Shown here: one piece after another, positions 24,167 through 32,974 of the stretch | Numbering within the stretch: the stretch's first letter is position 1 | How the letters are laid out: each line of letters starts with the position of its first letter | Origin: Shewanella electrica | Lineage (GTDB): Bacteria > Pseudomonadota > Gammaproteobacteria > Enterobacterales > Shewanellaceae | Length of the DNA: 64,000 nucleotides | Direction: 5' to 3' | Assembly (NCBI RefSeq): GCF_022321485.1 | Contig: NZ_JAKOGG010000002.1 | Coordinates: 434,001-498,000, forward strand | The notes under the pieces: model-generated | The model's input: the letters and a program-made list of their open reading frames with translations, nothing else | The model's database searches: none | Told to the model about the DNA's origin: nothing | Program-made: the position numbers and the translations under genes

Positions 24167-24664
24167 ATGACGACCAAAGCGCAGGCGTTAGCGTATTTTG
24201 AGCAGATGGGATTTCCGGCATTTTTTCAGCGGTTATATGCCGGGGAGTATGCCAAGGATGACATCACCATTTTGGTTGGTTGCCCAGAAGAATACTTCTT
24301 GATGACGGACGCCGAACAAGCGGCATATTCACAAGGGGTATTGATGCCCGTGATTGCCGATGCTGATTTTTCGACTATGGTGTTCCATCATCCGCAGCAG
24401 CAGTGTTTTATCGAACTCTTCACCGAGGATGGTGCAGTGAGGCAAGAATATGCCAATTACCGTCAACTGATGTTTGCGATTTTCTGCCGTGCCTACGACT
24501 GCTTTGAGGATGAGCCTGAGGCGGTAGTAAACATTTGCCAGCAGTTCCAACTCACAGCGTCAGAAACTCAGCATTGGTTGCAGTTTTTAACTACTGATAA
24601 CAGTGCCAATTATGATGAATTTGAGGCGGCCAAGGCAGCGTTCATGGCGAGTATTATTGAGTAA
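24167..24664 (+). CDS. Hypothetical soluble protein in immunity operon
   Basis: A 165-residue acidic protein, not recognised. It begins MTTKAQALAYFEQMGFPAFF, has a middle strand ITILVGCPEEYFLM and a helical C-terminus with AIFCRAYDCFEDEPEAVVNI. GAGGTAAAACG precedes the ATG. Last gene of the 22320-24664 chain, followed by a strong hairpin at 24702-24737. Size and acidity fit an immunity-type protein, but that is context only. Confidence 0.6.
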   Translation: MTTKAQALAYFEQMGFPAFFQRLYAGEYAKDDITILVGCPEEYFLMTDAEQAAYSQGVLMPVIADADFSTMVFHHPQQQCFIELFTEDGAVRQEYANYRQLMFAIFCRAYDCFEDEPEAVVNICQQFQLTASETQHWLQFLTTDNSANYDEFEAAKAAFMASIIE

Positions 24665-24701
24665 GCAGCGAATAGATTTTGCGCCGTTGGACATTGAGTG
24701 A

Positions 24702-24737
24702 CGGCGGTTCAGTGGCATGTCAGCCACTGAACCGCCG
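24702..24737. terminator. 15-bp perfect hairpin, no U-tract
   Basis: CGGCGGTTCAGTGGC and GCCACTGAACCGCCG pair perfectly around a six-base loop, 38 bp after the preceding stop. No T-run follows, so it may be a 3'-end or processing hairpin rather than a classic intrinsic terminator. Confidence 0.55.
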
Positions 24738-24865
24738 CCAAGCGTTAAGTTGCTGCAGCTGATTAGTTTTTTAAGGTGCTATCACTGAGCGTAATGGAGG
24801 CGAGATCGGGTGATAAGAACGAACAACCATTCACCAGCAACGGAAAGACTCAATAAGGAGTGTTA

Positions 24866-25207
24866 ATGCAAATAATGCTAATGGCTGACTATGAGTGTTT
24901 CCCTCTGTGGTGCAGTATTGATGGCGGTGTCAGCGAAAATATTGATCCCGTATCGTTGGCTATTTCGATTGAGTTGCAGCAGCAGATTGATGCGTGGGAT
25001 GCGCAATATCAAGCCACGTATGTAGCGGATAATCCGGTCGTCTCAGGTTTTGCCGATGCTACGGAAAAAGCCAGTTTTGTTGCGCAAGGTTATCACCTGA
25101 TACAAGCACTACAGCGGGAGTGTTTAAGTCAGGGCATGACCGAGGTTGACTGGGTTTACTTTGATATTAGCAGTAACACTCGGCAAGTTATTGACTCGCA
25201 GCAATAA
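24866..25207 (+). CDS. Small hypothetical protein
   Basis: A 113-residue soluble acidic protein, not recognised. ATG 24866 has an AAGGAG site five bases upstream, which rules against the GTG at 24860. It contains YECFPLWCSIDGGVSENIDPVSL near the start, helices with SIELQQQIDAWDAQYQ, and a final VDWVYFDISS strand. It is followed 13 bp later by another small gene. Context suggests an immunity-type role only. Confidence 0.6.
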   Translation: MQIMLMADYECFPLWCSIDGGVSENIDPVSLAISIELQQQIDAWDAQYQATYVADNPVVSGFADATEKASFVAQGYHLIQALQRECLSQGMTEVDWVYFDISSNTRQVIDSQQ

Positions 25208-25220
25208 GGATTAATGGCAC

Positions 25221-25562
25221 ATGGCGGATTATGCGCAAGTCACGCTAAAACATGCACTGGCGGCAGTTGTGGCGCAGTTACATTCCCCGCAAGACGCAGC
25301 GGTGAAGGCCGAACTTATCGCGCAAAAGCAGCAACTGGAAGCGGCGCTTAGTTTACTCTCTCAATGTGATCAATACGGCGTAACATCCGCGGCGAACTTC
25401 ACCCGTCTACCGGCGCAGCTGTGTAATACGCCCAGTAGTGAGTATCGCATTATCGAAGATTGTGAATCGGATAATCCAGTTGACTGGTGCGAGGTGGAGT
25501 GTCTCGAACAGCCGCTTAACCATGTGCGACTCGGCCCGGGCGATGTGGTGATTGAATGTTAA
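25221..25562 (+). CDS. Small hypothetical protein
   Basis: A 113-residue acidic soluble protein, not recognised. An N-terminal helical pair (LKHALAAVVAQLHS, AELIAQKQQLEAALSLLSQ) precedes a beta-rich end (CEVECLEQPLNHVRLGPGDVVIEC). Probably co-transcribed with the gene at 24866 and the membrane protein at 25604. An earlier out-of-frame ATG at 25214 lies between its ribosome site and start, which could lower expression. Confidence 0.55.
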   Translation: MADYAQVTLKHALAAVVAQLHSPQDAAVKAELIAQKQQLEAALSLLSQCDQYGVTSAANFTRLPAQLCNTPSSEYRIIEDCESDNPVDWCEVECLEQPLNHVRLGPGDVVIEC

Positions 25563-25603
25563 CTGTCGCTTGGTGATTATTTATTTAAAGCAAGGACGTC
25601 TTT

Positions 25604-26644
25604 ATGAAACTCACCCGTCAACGGCTCAAGCAAGCGGTGGAGCAGCAGATAGTTTCAGCCGAGCAGGCGGAGCGACTGTTTAGCTTTTTCGAGCAGCAAA
25701 GCCGCAACGAAGCCCAATTCAGCTTTACTCATATTCTCTATTATGTCGGTGGTTTGATTGCCATTGGTGCCATGAGCCTGTTTATGAACCTTGGCTGGGA
25801 GGCATTTGGCGGCCTAGGTATTGTGGCGATTTCGCTGGTGTATGCGCTGTTAGGGCTATCGTTAACGCGCTGGTTTGCCAAACAATCGCTGGTTATTCCT
25901 GCTGGTATCTGCGCCACGTTTGTGGTGGTTTTAACGCCGTTAGCTATCTATGGTGTGCAACAAGCGTTGGGGCTGTGGCCGGAATCGGCGGGTAACTATC
26001 GTGACTATCACCATTATGTGCGTTGGTATTGGCTATATATGGAGCTAGGCACCTTGTCGGTAGGCGTGATCATGGCGTGGAAACTCAAATATCCGTTCAT
26101 GTTGATGCCGATTGCGGTGACGCTGTGGTACCTGACAATGGACGTTACCGTCATGCTGGCAGGCGATGACTACAGTTGGCAACTGCGCAAGTTGGTGTCG
26201 ATGTATGCAGGGCTGTTGATGATAGCGCTGGCGTTTTGGGTCGATATTCGTGCGCGCCATAGTGCCGATTACGCTTTTTGGATCTATCTGTTTGGTGTGT
26301 TGGCATTTTGGTGCGGTTTGACCACGCAAGAATCTGATAGTGAACTCGCCAAATTAGGGTATTTCGGCATTAATTTGTTGATGATCGCTGTCGGTGCTGT
26401 GCTGGTGCGGCGGGTGTTTGTAGTGTTCGGCGCCTTGGGTTGTACGTTTTATCTCGGGCATCTGGCGGATGATGTATTCAAAGATAGCTGGTTGTTTCCG
26501 ATGTCGTTGACGCTGCTAGGCTTGCTGATTGTCTATCTTGGCGTGTTATGGCAAAAACATGAACAGAGCATTACCCAAAAAGTACGCTGTTATCTGCCTG
26601 CGGTAGTGCAGGAGTTGTTGGCGAGTAAAGACGTGTTGTCATAA
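25604..26644 (+). CDS. Multi-span membrane protein (DUF2157-like)
   Basis: A 346-residue inner-membrane protein. A 45-residue cytosolic N-terminus (RLKQAVEQQIVSAEQAERLFSFFEQQ) resembles that of DUF2157 proteins and is followed by about nine or ten hydrophobic segments, beginning FTHILYYVGGLIAIGAMSLFM. The loop after the third segment is rich in aromatic residues (NYRDYHHYVRWYWLYM). Function unknown. It ends the plus-strand accessory run; the next 620 bp is non-coding. Confidence 0.7.
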   Translation: MKLTRQRLKQAVEQQIVSAEQAERLFSFFEQQSRNEAQFSFTHILYYVGGLIAIGAMSLFMNLGWEAFGGLGIVAISLVYALLGLSLTRWFAKQSLVIPAGICATFVVVLTPLAIYGVQQALGLWPESAGNYRDYHHYVRWYWLYMELGTLSVGVIMAWKLKYPFMLMPIAVTLWYLTMDVTVMLAGDDYSWQLRKLVSMYAGLLMIALAFWVDIRARHSADYAFWIYLFGVLAFWCGLTTQESDSELAKLGYFGINLLMIAVGAVLVRRVFVVFGALGCTFYLGHLADDVFKDSWLFPMSLTLLGLLIVYLGVLWQKHEQSITQKVRCYLPAVVQELLASKDVLS

Positions 26645-27264
26645 TGGTGGTTAGCTGCCTATGCGCCAGTTTCATTAATGGTTTTTAGCAGCGGATCTTT
26701 GAACTGGAAACACATCAGTGGTTGCCGCTTTGGCAGTAGCGCTTTGCCATGGTCAACGTTTAACAGTGCTTTGTTAACGCGAGGACTCTTGCCAGTAACT
26801 CACCGCGTCTTGCTTGCGCTAGCGCAGGAGATGAATGTCTGCTCGGTGGCTAACTTCATCAATGACGCTTATCTTCGTGGCTTTTGCTTATTACTGCGGT
26901 TACTGAGGTAAGCAAAAAATCCTAAACCGTACAGTAAGATACTGAAATTTAGCTTAGTTAGATGATGCTAAAGTAAAGATTAAACACTTTTTGGTAAAAA
27001 CCTATTTATAAAAGCAAATACGAATAAATATCATTTGTAATTGTTTGTTGCGATTGCTAACCTCGCCCCGTTTTCGAGACGCTTCCCCCCAAATATGTCT
27101 TGTGAGCTGCTGACCGTTGTTGCACTTAGTTGACTATGCGTCGCTCGCCGCGCTGCAATTCACACGCGTTGCATTTGGATAACAGCCAAACAATATCAGC
27201 AACCTCAAGTAAGCCATTAGCGGGGCATGATTCTCGATGAGTTAATTTTCTTGAGGGATAAAGG
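26645..27264. other. Long intergenic region upstream of TonB receptor
   Basis: About 620 bp without a supportable gene. The only signal recognised is the Fur-like sequence at 27017-27037; the last 200 bp would be an unusually long leader for the receptor. No hairpin terminator for the preceding gene was seen. Confidence 0.45.
27017..27037. promoter_or_regulatory. Probable Fur box
   Basis: On the minus strand the region reads AAATGATATTTATTCG, which keeps the TGATA and ATT halves of the Fur consensus with several mismatches. It lies about 230 bp before the TonB receptor gene at 27265. Weaker than the box at 3383. Confidence 0.4.
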
Positions 27265-29172
27265 ATGAAAAAAACAGCAGCATTAACGCTGAGCGCGTTG
27301 GCTTTAATGGTCAGTGGACAGATTTGGGCTGATGATGGTGATATGGAACGTATTGTCGTTACCGCCAGTGCCAAGGATCAGCAATTGAGTACTGCGCCAG
27401 CATCGATTTCGGTGATTGATGCCGATGAAATCAAGTTAATGCCGGTCAAGGATTTAGGCGATGTGCTGCGTTCAAGTGTTGGGGTGAGCGTAACCACCGG
27501 CCCATCAGGTCGTAACGATATTTATGTACGTGGTATGGGCCGTGGCTATGTATTGATGCTGATTAACGGTAAACGCGTTTCTTCATCAAATGGATTATGG
27601 CGGGGGAGTAGCGACTTTGATATTACCGCTATCCCTGTGGATGCGATCGCTCGGGTGGAGGTTGTGCGTGGACCGATGTCAGCGCTGTACGGCTCTGATG
27701 CGGTGGGTGGGGTGATTAACGTCATTACCAAAACCCCCAATGACGAGTGGGCACTGGCATTAGATACCGAATATAGTGCAAAAACTGAAGGGGATGACGG
27801 TGATCGCACACGTACCAATCTCTTTGGCGCAGGTAAACTGACCGATACCTTAGGGGTGATGTTCACCGCCGAAACTGCCGAGCAGGACGCATGGAATGAA
27901 GCCTCTTTAACGCCAGACTATGTCACGATTGAGGAACGCAAAACCACTAAACTGTACACCTCATTTGATTGGCAGGTTGCCGATAACCAAAGTTTAGAGC
28001 TTGATTACCGTTACGATAAGGACAAAACGCCGCTGTATAACTATTCCGCCACCGCACAGCGTGAGCAAAAAGTTGAGCGTAATACCTTTAGCCTTACACA
28101 CCGAGGTGAATGGCGCTGGGGTGGCACTGAATTGATGGCCTATCGCGAAAAATCTGACATTTATGATTACAACACGCAATATCGCTTACAGCCACCGTTA
28201 GGACGCGATATTCAGGAAACCAACTCTATTTATCGCGGTTCGGCATTTTTTAACGCCTTATATCAAGATTGGACTATTGGCGCAGAATACCGCAAGACTG
28301 AAGTCGATGATCCGGTGCAATATCCCATTGACGGCGGCGATAGCATTGAGCAAACGGCTGCTTTTATCCAAGATCAGTTTGATATCAGCAGTCAATATAG
28401 TGTGACCCTCGGCGGTCGTTATGATGATAACCAAGTGTATGGTAGTCACTTTAGCCCGCGTGCATACTTGGTTTACGATGCGACTAACGGTTTGGTGATT
28501 AAAGGTGGGGTGGGAACGGCATTTCGTGCGCCATCACTGTTTGAATCGTCACCAACATTTGCTTCCGTGAGCTGCGGTGGTCGGTGTAATTTGACTGGTA
28601 ATCCAGACTTAGACCCCGAAACCAGTGTCAACTATGAGTTATCCGCCATGTGGAGTGAGCGTATTTATGAACTCTCCGCTACGGTATATCACAACAAAGT
28701 AAAAGACATGATTACCGTTGGTGCATGGGACCGCGTAAGCCCTACACGTACTTATTACAATGAAGATGAAGTAACCCTGCAAGGTGTCGAATTAACGGGC
28801 GGCGTGGATCTTTCTGACGATGTCAGCTTAAAAGCCAACTATACCTACTTGGACACCGAGACTGGTGCTGGCGATGAGCTCAATAACCGTCCCCGTCATA
28901 CGGCAAATCTGAAATTGGACTGGCACGTGACCGATGCGTTTATGTTGTATGCATCAGGCAACTATTATGGCACCTACTTAGATAGCAGCGAAATTCGTCG
29001 TAGCGGCTATTCGCAATTTGATGTTGGTGGAAGCTACCGCATTAATGATCACATCAAATTACGTGCAGGTATGACCAATTTTACCAATGAACAGCCAAAT
29101 GAAGACGCTGACGACGTAGAAGTGATACTGCCCGGGCGTGCGGTGTTTGTGGGCTTAACGTTGAGCTTGTAA
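27265..29172 (+). CDS. TonB-dependent receptor, CirA/IrgA-like
   Basis: A 635-residue outer-membrane receptor: signal peptide 1-22 (QIWA), TonB box about 27-34 (ERIVVTAS), plug with APASISVIDADEI, DIYVRGMGRGYVLMLINGKRV and VEVVRGPMSALYGSDAVGGVINVITK, then a barrel ending FVGLTLSL. It is a shorter paralogue of the receptor at 1211-3331 and shares the GPMS.LYGSDA.GGV.N.ITK plug pattern. It most likely imports a ferric-catechol or related ligand using TonB energy. A Fur-like box upstream supports iron control; a terminator follows at 29192. Confidence 0.88.
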   Translation: MKKTAALTLSALALMVSGQIWADDGDMERIVVTASAKDQQLSTAPASISVIDADEIKLMPVKDLGDVLRSSVGVSVTTGPSGRNDIYVRGMGRGYVLMLINGKRVSSSNGLWRGSSDFDITAIPVDAIARVEVVRGPMSALYGSDAVGGVINVITKTPNDEWALALDTEYSAKTEGDDGDRTRTNLFGAGKLTDTLGVMFTAETAEQDAWNEASLTPDYVTIEERKTTKLYTSFDWQVADNQSLELDYRYDKDKTPLYNYSATAQREQKVERNTFSLTHRGEWRWGGTELMAYREKSDIYDYNTQYRLQPPLGRDIQETNSIYRGSAFFNALYQDWTIGAEYRKTEVDDPVQYPIDGGDSIEQTAAFIQDQFDISSQYSVTLGGRYDDNQVYGSHFSPRAYLVYDATNGLVIKGGVGTAFRAPSLFESSPTFASVSCGGRCNLTGNPDLDPETSVNYELSAMWSERIYELSATVYHNKVKDMITVGAWDRVSPTRTYYNEDEVTLQGVELTGGVDLSDDVSLKANYTYLDTETGAGDELNNRPRHTANLKLDWHVTDAFMLYASGNYYGTYLDSSEIRRSGYSQFDVGGSYRINDHIKLRAGMTNFTNEQPNEDADDVEVILPGRAVFVGLTLSL

Positions 29173-29191
29173 CCGCAGATTCGTCAGAACA

Positions 29192-29223
29192 AAGCCGTCA
29201 GGTTTATCCATGGCGGCTTTTTT
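29192..29223 (+). terminator. Rho-independent terminator of TonB receptor
   Basis: AAGCCGTCA pairs with TGGCGGCTT (one G-U) around a ten-base loop and runs into TTTTTT, 19 bp past the receptor stop. Confidence 0.85.
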
Positions 29224-29274
29224 GATGGTGGGCTAATTTTACTGTTGCGGAGTAGTTCGGTGGTTGTATGTTGT

Positions 29275-29335
29275 CGCAACTCGCAACTCGCAACTCGCAA
29301 CTCGCAACTCGCAACTCGCAACTCGCAACTCGCAA
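29275..29335. repeat. Tandem heptamer repeat (CGCAACT)x8
   Basis: Eight exact copies of CGCAACT (29275-29330) plus a partial ninth (CGCAA), in the non-coding space between two converging genes. Seven bp is not a multiple of three, which fits an intergenic location. Perfect copies suggest recent slippage expansion. Confidence 0.95.
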
Positions 29336-29373
29336 AAGAGCGTGGCGTGCCCATAGACACGCCACTTAAGCAA

Positions 29374-29754
29374 CTAGCCGTTACCCATCTCTTTTAAACG
29401 TGCAGCTAGTTTGGTGTCGCTCTGCACCGCACGAGCAATCAGGTTGTAGTCTTCAACCGACAGACCGCTGTCTTTGACGGCGCTCACCATGTCTTCGTTG
29501 GCTTGCTGCTGGATCTCTTGCGCCTCGTTTTGATCTTCAACTTTTTCAAGTTTAGCCATTGCATCCACGCGGATCTCATTCACCGTTTCCTGTGCGCCAG
29601 CAAACTGTTCTAACTGTTCGTCGCTGACATTAACCGGTTGAGCTTGCTGTGTTGCCGCAGCGGGTGCTTGTTGCTGTTGTGCAGCAAGTACGGAGGCAAC
29701 GGGTACGGTGGCTAACATTGCAGACATCAGAGCGGTAATGGTTAGTTTACGCAT
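29374..29754 (-). CDS. DUF4168 exported protein
   Basis: A 126-residue periplasmic or secreted protein. ATG 29754 gives MRKLTITALMSAMLATVPVASVLA, a normal signal peptide; an in-frame upstream extension to 29832 would overlap the sigma54 promoter and is unlikely. A Gln/Ala-rich linker follows, then the DUF4168 core VSDEQLEQFAGAQETVNEI, KLEKVEDQNEAQEIQQQAN and SVEDYNLIARAVQSD. Function unknown in the family. A sigma54-type promoter precedes it and a two-component system with a sigma54-dependent regulator lies divergently next door, so it is probably that system's target. Confidence 0.85.
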   Translation of the reverse strand: MRKLTITALMSAMLATVPVASVLAAQQQQAPAAATQQAQPVNVSDEQLEQFAGAQETVNEIRVDAMAKLEKVEDQNEAQEIQQQANEDMVSAVKDSGLSVEDYNLIARAVQSDTKLAARLKEMGNG

Positions 29755-29795
29755 AATGAGACTTCCTTCCGTTTTGTTAAAATCGCTATCACTAT

Positions 29796-29811
29796 TGCGA
29801 GAAGCCTGCCA
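29796..29811 (-). promoter_or_regulatory. Sigma54 (RpoN) promoter of DUF4168 gene
   Basis: Minus-strand TGGCAGGCTTCTCGCA matches TGGCACG-N4-TTGCA at ten of twelve positions with exact -24 GG / -12 GC spacing. It lies about 42 bp before the DUF4168 start codon. The palindrome TGTATACA at 29941-29948 is a possible activator site upstream. Confidence 0.65.
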
Positions 29812-30054
29812 ACTTGTAAATTTTGTTTTCATCTCACTGTATTTATTAACTTAATTACTATTTTGTTCGGCTGGTTTTAGCACGGCCTTTGAGCACGAGT
29901 GTCTACTTATGATACGGTGAAAAACGGTGGTAGTGACAAATGTATACACCTTGAGTAACTGCTGAAACGTCAACATATCGCTGAGGCGTAGAGGCACATC
30001 ATCACTATGTCGTTCGCTAAATAAAGCGAGTATCACGGGTGACAAGGAGCTATT

Positions 30055-31509
30055 GTGACGAAAAAATACCGCATGACATTAGCAATGCGCATACTGCTAT
30101 TGGTGTTTATCCCGCTGTGGGCGTTATCTGGCGCCTCCATCGGTATTGGCACCCACTACATGGCGGAGCAGCAGACGCGTAAGCTTAAAGACGACATCAA
30201 GCTGATCGCACGAGCCATTAGAGTACCGATTGGTGAAGCTATCAACCAAGGCGATTTAGCGACGGTACAACGCACCTTGGATGCGGTGTTTTCGTTGGGG
30301 CAGGTTTATGGCGCCTCGGTGTATAACGGCGAGGGGCAGCGTATTGCGGCGGCGGGAATTGCCCGCCAAGAAGACACCGCAGACAATCCGCTGGCACAGC
30401 AGATGGTGCGCGTTGGACAAGACGGCGATGCCTATCAACATCAAGCTGGCCGCCGTGTGTTTTCCCACTTTGTGCCAGTGACGGATGAAACTGGCAAGAT
30501 CTCCAGCATGGTTGAAGTGACGCGTCGCGCCAGTGATTTTTCTAGCACGATGGACCGTATTGCCTATTGGGCCTGGGGCAGTTGGGGCATAGTGGGGTTG
30601 TTAACGTTCGGCATTGTATTGCTGGGCTATCGTCAGGCGGTTGGGCGTCAGGTGGCTAATTTAACTGCGGTGATGGCCGATGTCGGCCGTGGTCAACTCA
30701 GTGTGCGTGCGCCGCAATCGAGCGCTACTGAGTTGGGTACTATTGCTAAAGCATTTAACCAGATGTTGGACGATATGGCACGGGCGCAAGCATCCATTGC
30801 TGCGCACCAAGCACAAGAGATCAAGCTCAATCAACAGCTCGAACGACAGGAGCGGATGGCGGCGCTTGGGCGGTTAGTTAGCGGTATCGCCCATGAACTC
30901 GGCGCACCGCTCAATGTGATTGATGGGCGCGCTCGTAGGCTAACTCGCAACAATGATGACCCACTAGCCTTGCGCGAACTGGATGCAATTCGCGGTCAAG
31001 TGCAGCGCTTGACGCGTATTGTGCATCAGTTGTTGGATTTCTCTCGCAGTGGTGCGCAGCGCGAAACCCTGCAACTGCTGGAAATGGTGCAAGCCGCGGT
31101 GGATTCAGTCAAACATGAACTAGCGCCGCAGCCGCCACAGATCACGCTGGATATTGCCGACAACGCTGTGGTGACGGTCGATCCCGCGCGCTTTGAACTG
31201 GTGCTAGTCAATCTGCTACGTAATGCGTGTCAGGCGGCGGAATCGCACGTTGGCGTGGTCTACCAAACACAGCCTGATGGTTGGAGTCTGTCGATCTGGG
31301 ATGATGGCGCAGGCATTGCCGCCGATATTGAACCACAACAACTACTAGAACCCTTTTTTACCACCAAACCCAAAGGGCAGGGCACAGGCTTAGGGCTGGC
31401 GATTGTGCATAACATTGTCAGCGATCATCACGGCGAACTGCGGTTAAGCCGCGCCGATGCGGGTGGTCTACAAGTGTCGCTGCGTTTTCCTGAGGAGATA
31501 ACATCATGA
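30055..31509 (+). CDS. Sensor histidine kinase (HAMP, HisKA, HATPase)
   Basis: A 484-residue membrane kinase, GTG start with AAGGAG. Membrane segments at about 13-35 and 170-192 flank a periplasmic sensor of about 130 residues, then HAMP (about 192-245), a coiled region, and HisKA with phospho-acceptor His 280 in SGIAHELGAPLNVIDGRA. The ATPase domain shows the N box LVNLLRNACQAA, G1 WDDGAGI and G2 KGQGTGLGLAI. The partner regulator overlaps by 4 bp. Signal unknown. The architecture resembles NtrB-like kinases that feed sigma54 activators; the divergent DUF4168 gene is the likely target. Confidence 0.9.
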   Translation: MTKKYRMTLAMRILLLVFIPLWALSGASIGIGTHYMAEQQTRKLKDDIKLIARAIRVPIGEAINQGDLATVQRTLDAVFSLGQVYGASVYNGEGQRIAAAGIARQEDTADNPLAQQMVRVGQDGDAYQHQAGRRVFSHFVPVTDETGKISSMVEVTRRASDFSSTMDRIAYWAWGSWGIVGLLTFGIVLLGYRQAVGRQVANLTAVMADVGRGQLSVRAPQSSATELGTIAKAFNQMLDDMARAQASIAAHQAQEIKLNQQLERQERMAALGRLVSGIAHELGAPLNVIDGRARRLTRNNDDPLALRELDAIRGQVQRLTRIVHQLLDFSRSGAQRETLQLLEMVQAAVDSVKHELAPQPPQITLDIADNAVVTVDPARFELVLVNLLRNACQAAESHVGVVYQTQPDGWSLSIWDDGAGIAADIEPQQLLEPFFTTKPKGQGTGLGLAIVHNIVSDHHGELRLSRADAGGLQVSLRFPEEITS

Positions 31510-32843
31510 ATATTTTATTGGTCGAGGATGATGCGGCGTTAGCCGAATTACTCTGTGAAGAGCTGGAGGCGGAAGGCTATCAAGTGCAGGCGGTTGACTC
31601 GGTGGAAGCTGCCGAACCCTTACTCGAAACACATAATATCGATTTAGTGATCTCCGATCTGCGCCTGCCTGGTCGTAATGGCATCACGCTGTTGCCAGTG
31701 GTGAAAGCAATGAACAATGCGCCTGCGATGTTATTGATCACTGCCTTTGGCTCAGTCGACCAAGCAGTACAAGCATTAAAAGCGGGCGCTGATGACTTTC
31801 TCACCAAACCGTTTGATATGGACCATTGTTTATTGACTGTGCGGCGCTTGTTGGAGCATCGGCAGCTAAAAGCCAGCGTTGGCGGTCGCCGCTTTCACGG
31901 TATGCTCGGCGAAAGTGCCGCGATGCAGAGTTTGTTTAAAAGTATTGAGCAGGTGGCGCGTGCTGATGGGCCCGTCTTGGTGTTGGGCGAAAGTGGCACT
32001 GGTAAAGAGTTAGTTGCTAAAGCGATTCATCAACAAAGTGAGCGCAAACTGGGACCATTTTTGGCGGTCAATTGCGCTGGTATCCCCAGTGAACTGCTAG
32101 AAAGTGAATTTTTTGGTCACGCAGCCGGTGCATACACCGGCGCTGGCAAATCCCGCCAAGGGCTTTTGCGAGAAGCCGAGGGCGGTACGCTGCTGCTGGA
32201 TGAAATTGGCGAAATGCCATTGGCACTGCAAGCTAAGTTATTGCGGGTATTGCAAGAAGGCACCGTGCGACCTGTCGGCAGCGATAAAGAGGTGCGAGTG
32301 GACGTGCGCATTATTGCTGCGACACACCGCGACCCAGAAGCGATGGTGGCAGAAAATGACTTCCGCGAAGATCTATTCTTTCGGCTAGAAACCTTTACCT
32401 TGCAAGTGCCGCCTTTGCGCCAACGCGGTGATGATATCGCGCTACTCACGCGCTACTTTTTAACCCAACAACAGCAAAGTGGCAAAACGCAAGCACGGCA
32501 ATTGAGTCAGGCCGCGTGGCAAATTTTGCTCAATTACCACTTTCCCGGCAACGTGCGCGAATTGCAAAATGCGATGGAGCGAGCGGCAGTATTTTGTGAG
32601 GGCGAAGAGATTAAGCCGGAGCATCTGCCACAGCGTTTGCGCCAATCACAAGATTCTGCGGTACAAAGCGTGTTTGAGGGACTATCGTCGGAAGCTCTGC
32701 CGCCGTTGGTGTCACTGCAACAAGACTATGTGCATTACGTGCTAGAAAAAACGCAGGGCAACAAAGCCCATGCCGCCCAAATTCTCGGGGTCACTCGCCG
32801 CACGTTATACCGTTGGCTCGAAGAGGCACAGAACGAGGGTTAA
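31506..32843 (+). CDS. Sigma54-dependent response regulator (NtrC family)
   Basis: A 445-residue regulator: receiver 1-120 with phospho-acceptor Asp 51 (LVISDLRLPG) and Lys in FLTKPFD; AAA+ domain about 135-370 with Walker A GESGTGKE, sigma54-contact loop in the form GAYTGA (family usual GAFTGA), Walker B LLLDEIGE, and R finger region; C-terminal Fis-type helix-turn-helix (NKAHAAQILGVTRRTLYRWL). When phosphorylated it should open sigma54 promoters. It overlaps the kinase gene by 4 bp (ATGA). The promoter at 29796 is the nearest candidate target. Confidence 0.93.
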   Translation: MNILLVEDDAALAELLCEELEAEGYQVQAVDSVEAAEPLLETHNIDLVISDLRLPGRNGITLLPVVKAMNNAPAMLLITAFGSVDQAVQALKAGADDFLTKPFDMDHCLLTVRRLLEHRQLKASVGGRRFHGMLGESAAMQSLFKSIEQVARADGPVLVLGESGTGKELVAKAIHQQSERKLGPFLAVNCAGIPSELLESEFFGHAAGAYTGAGKSRQGLLREAEGGTLLLDEIGEMPLALQAKLLRVLQEGTVRPVGSDKEVRVDVRIIAATHRDPEAMVAENDFREDLFFRLETFTLQVPPLRQRGDDIALLTRYFLTQQQQSGKTQARQLSQAAWQILLNYHFPGNVRELQNAMERAAVFCEGEEIKPEHLPQRLRQSQDSAVQSVFEGLSSEALPPLVSLQQDYVHYVLEKTQGNKAHAAQILGVTRRTLYRWLEEAQNEG

Positions 32844-32933
32844 TTGACGTATCGCAAGAATAATCGGCTGACAAGGTAAATAGGGATGTGTGTTGATTGG
32901 TACAGGAAGACTAGCCAACAGATAGGCTTTTTG

Positions 32934-32966
32934 AGGGAAGGTGTGAATGATCAGTCCACCTTCCCT
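32934..32966. other. 10-bp hairpin between convergent genes
   Basis: AGGGAAGGTG and CACCTTCCCT pair around a 13-base loop, just beyond the stop of the minus-strand gene at 32975 and 90 bp past the regulator gene. Neither strand shows a clear U-tract after it. Confidence 0.5.
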
Positions 32967-32974
32967 AGAAGATA

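Noticed and set aside
29275-29335. Heptamer repeat as a CRISPR array
   Set aside because: Units are contiguous with no spacers and only 7 bp long; no cas genes nearby.
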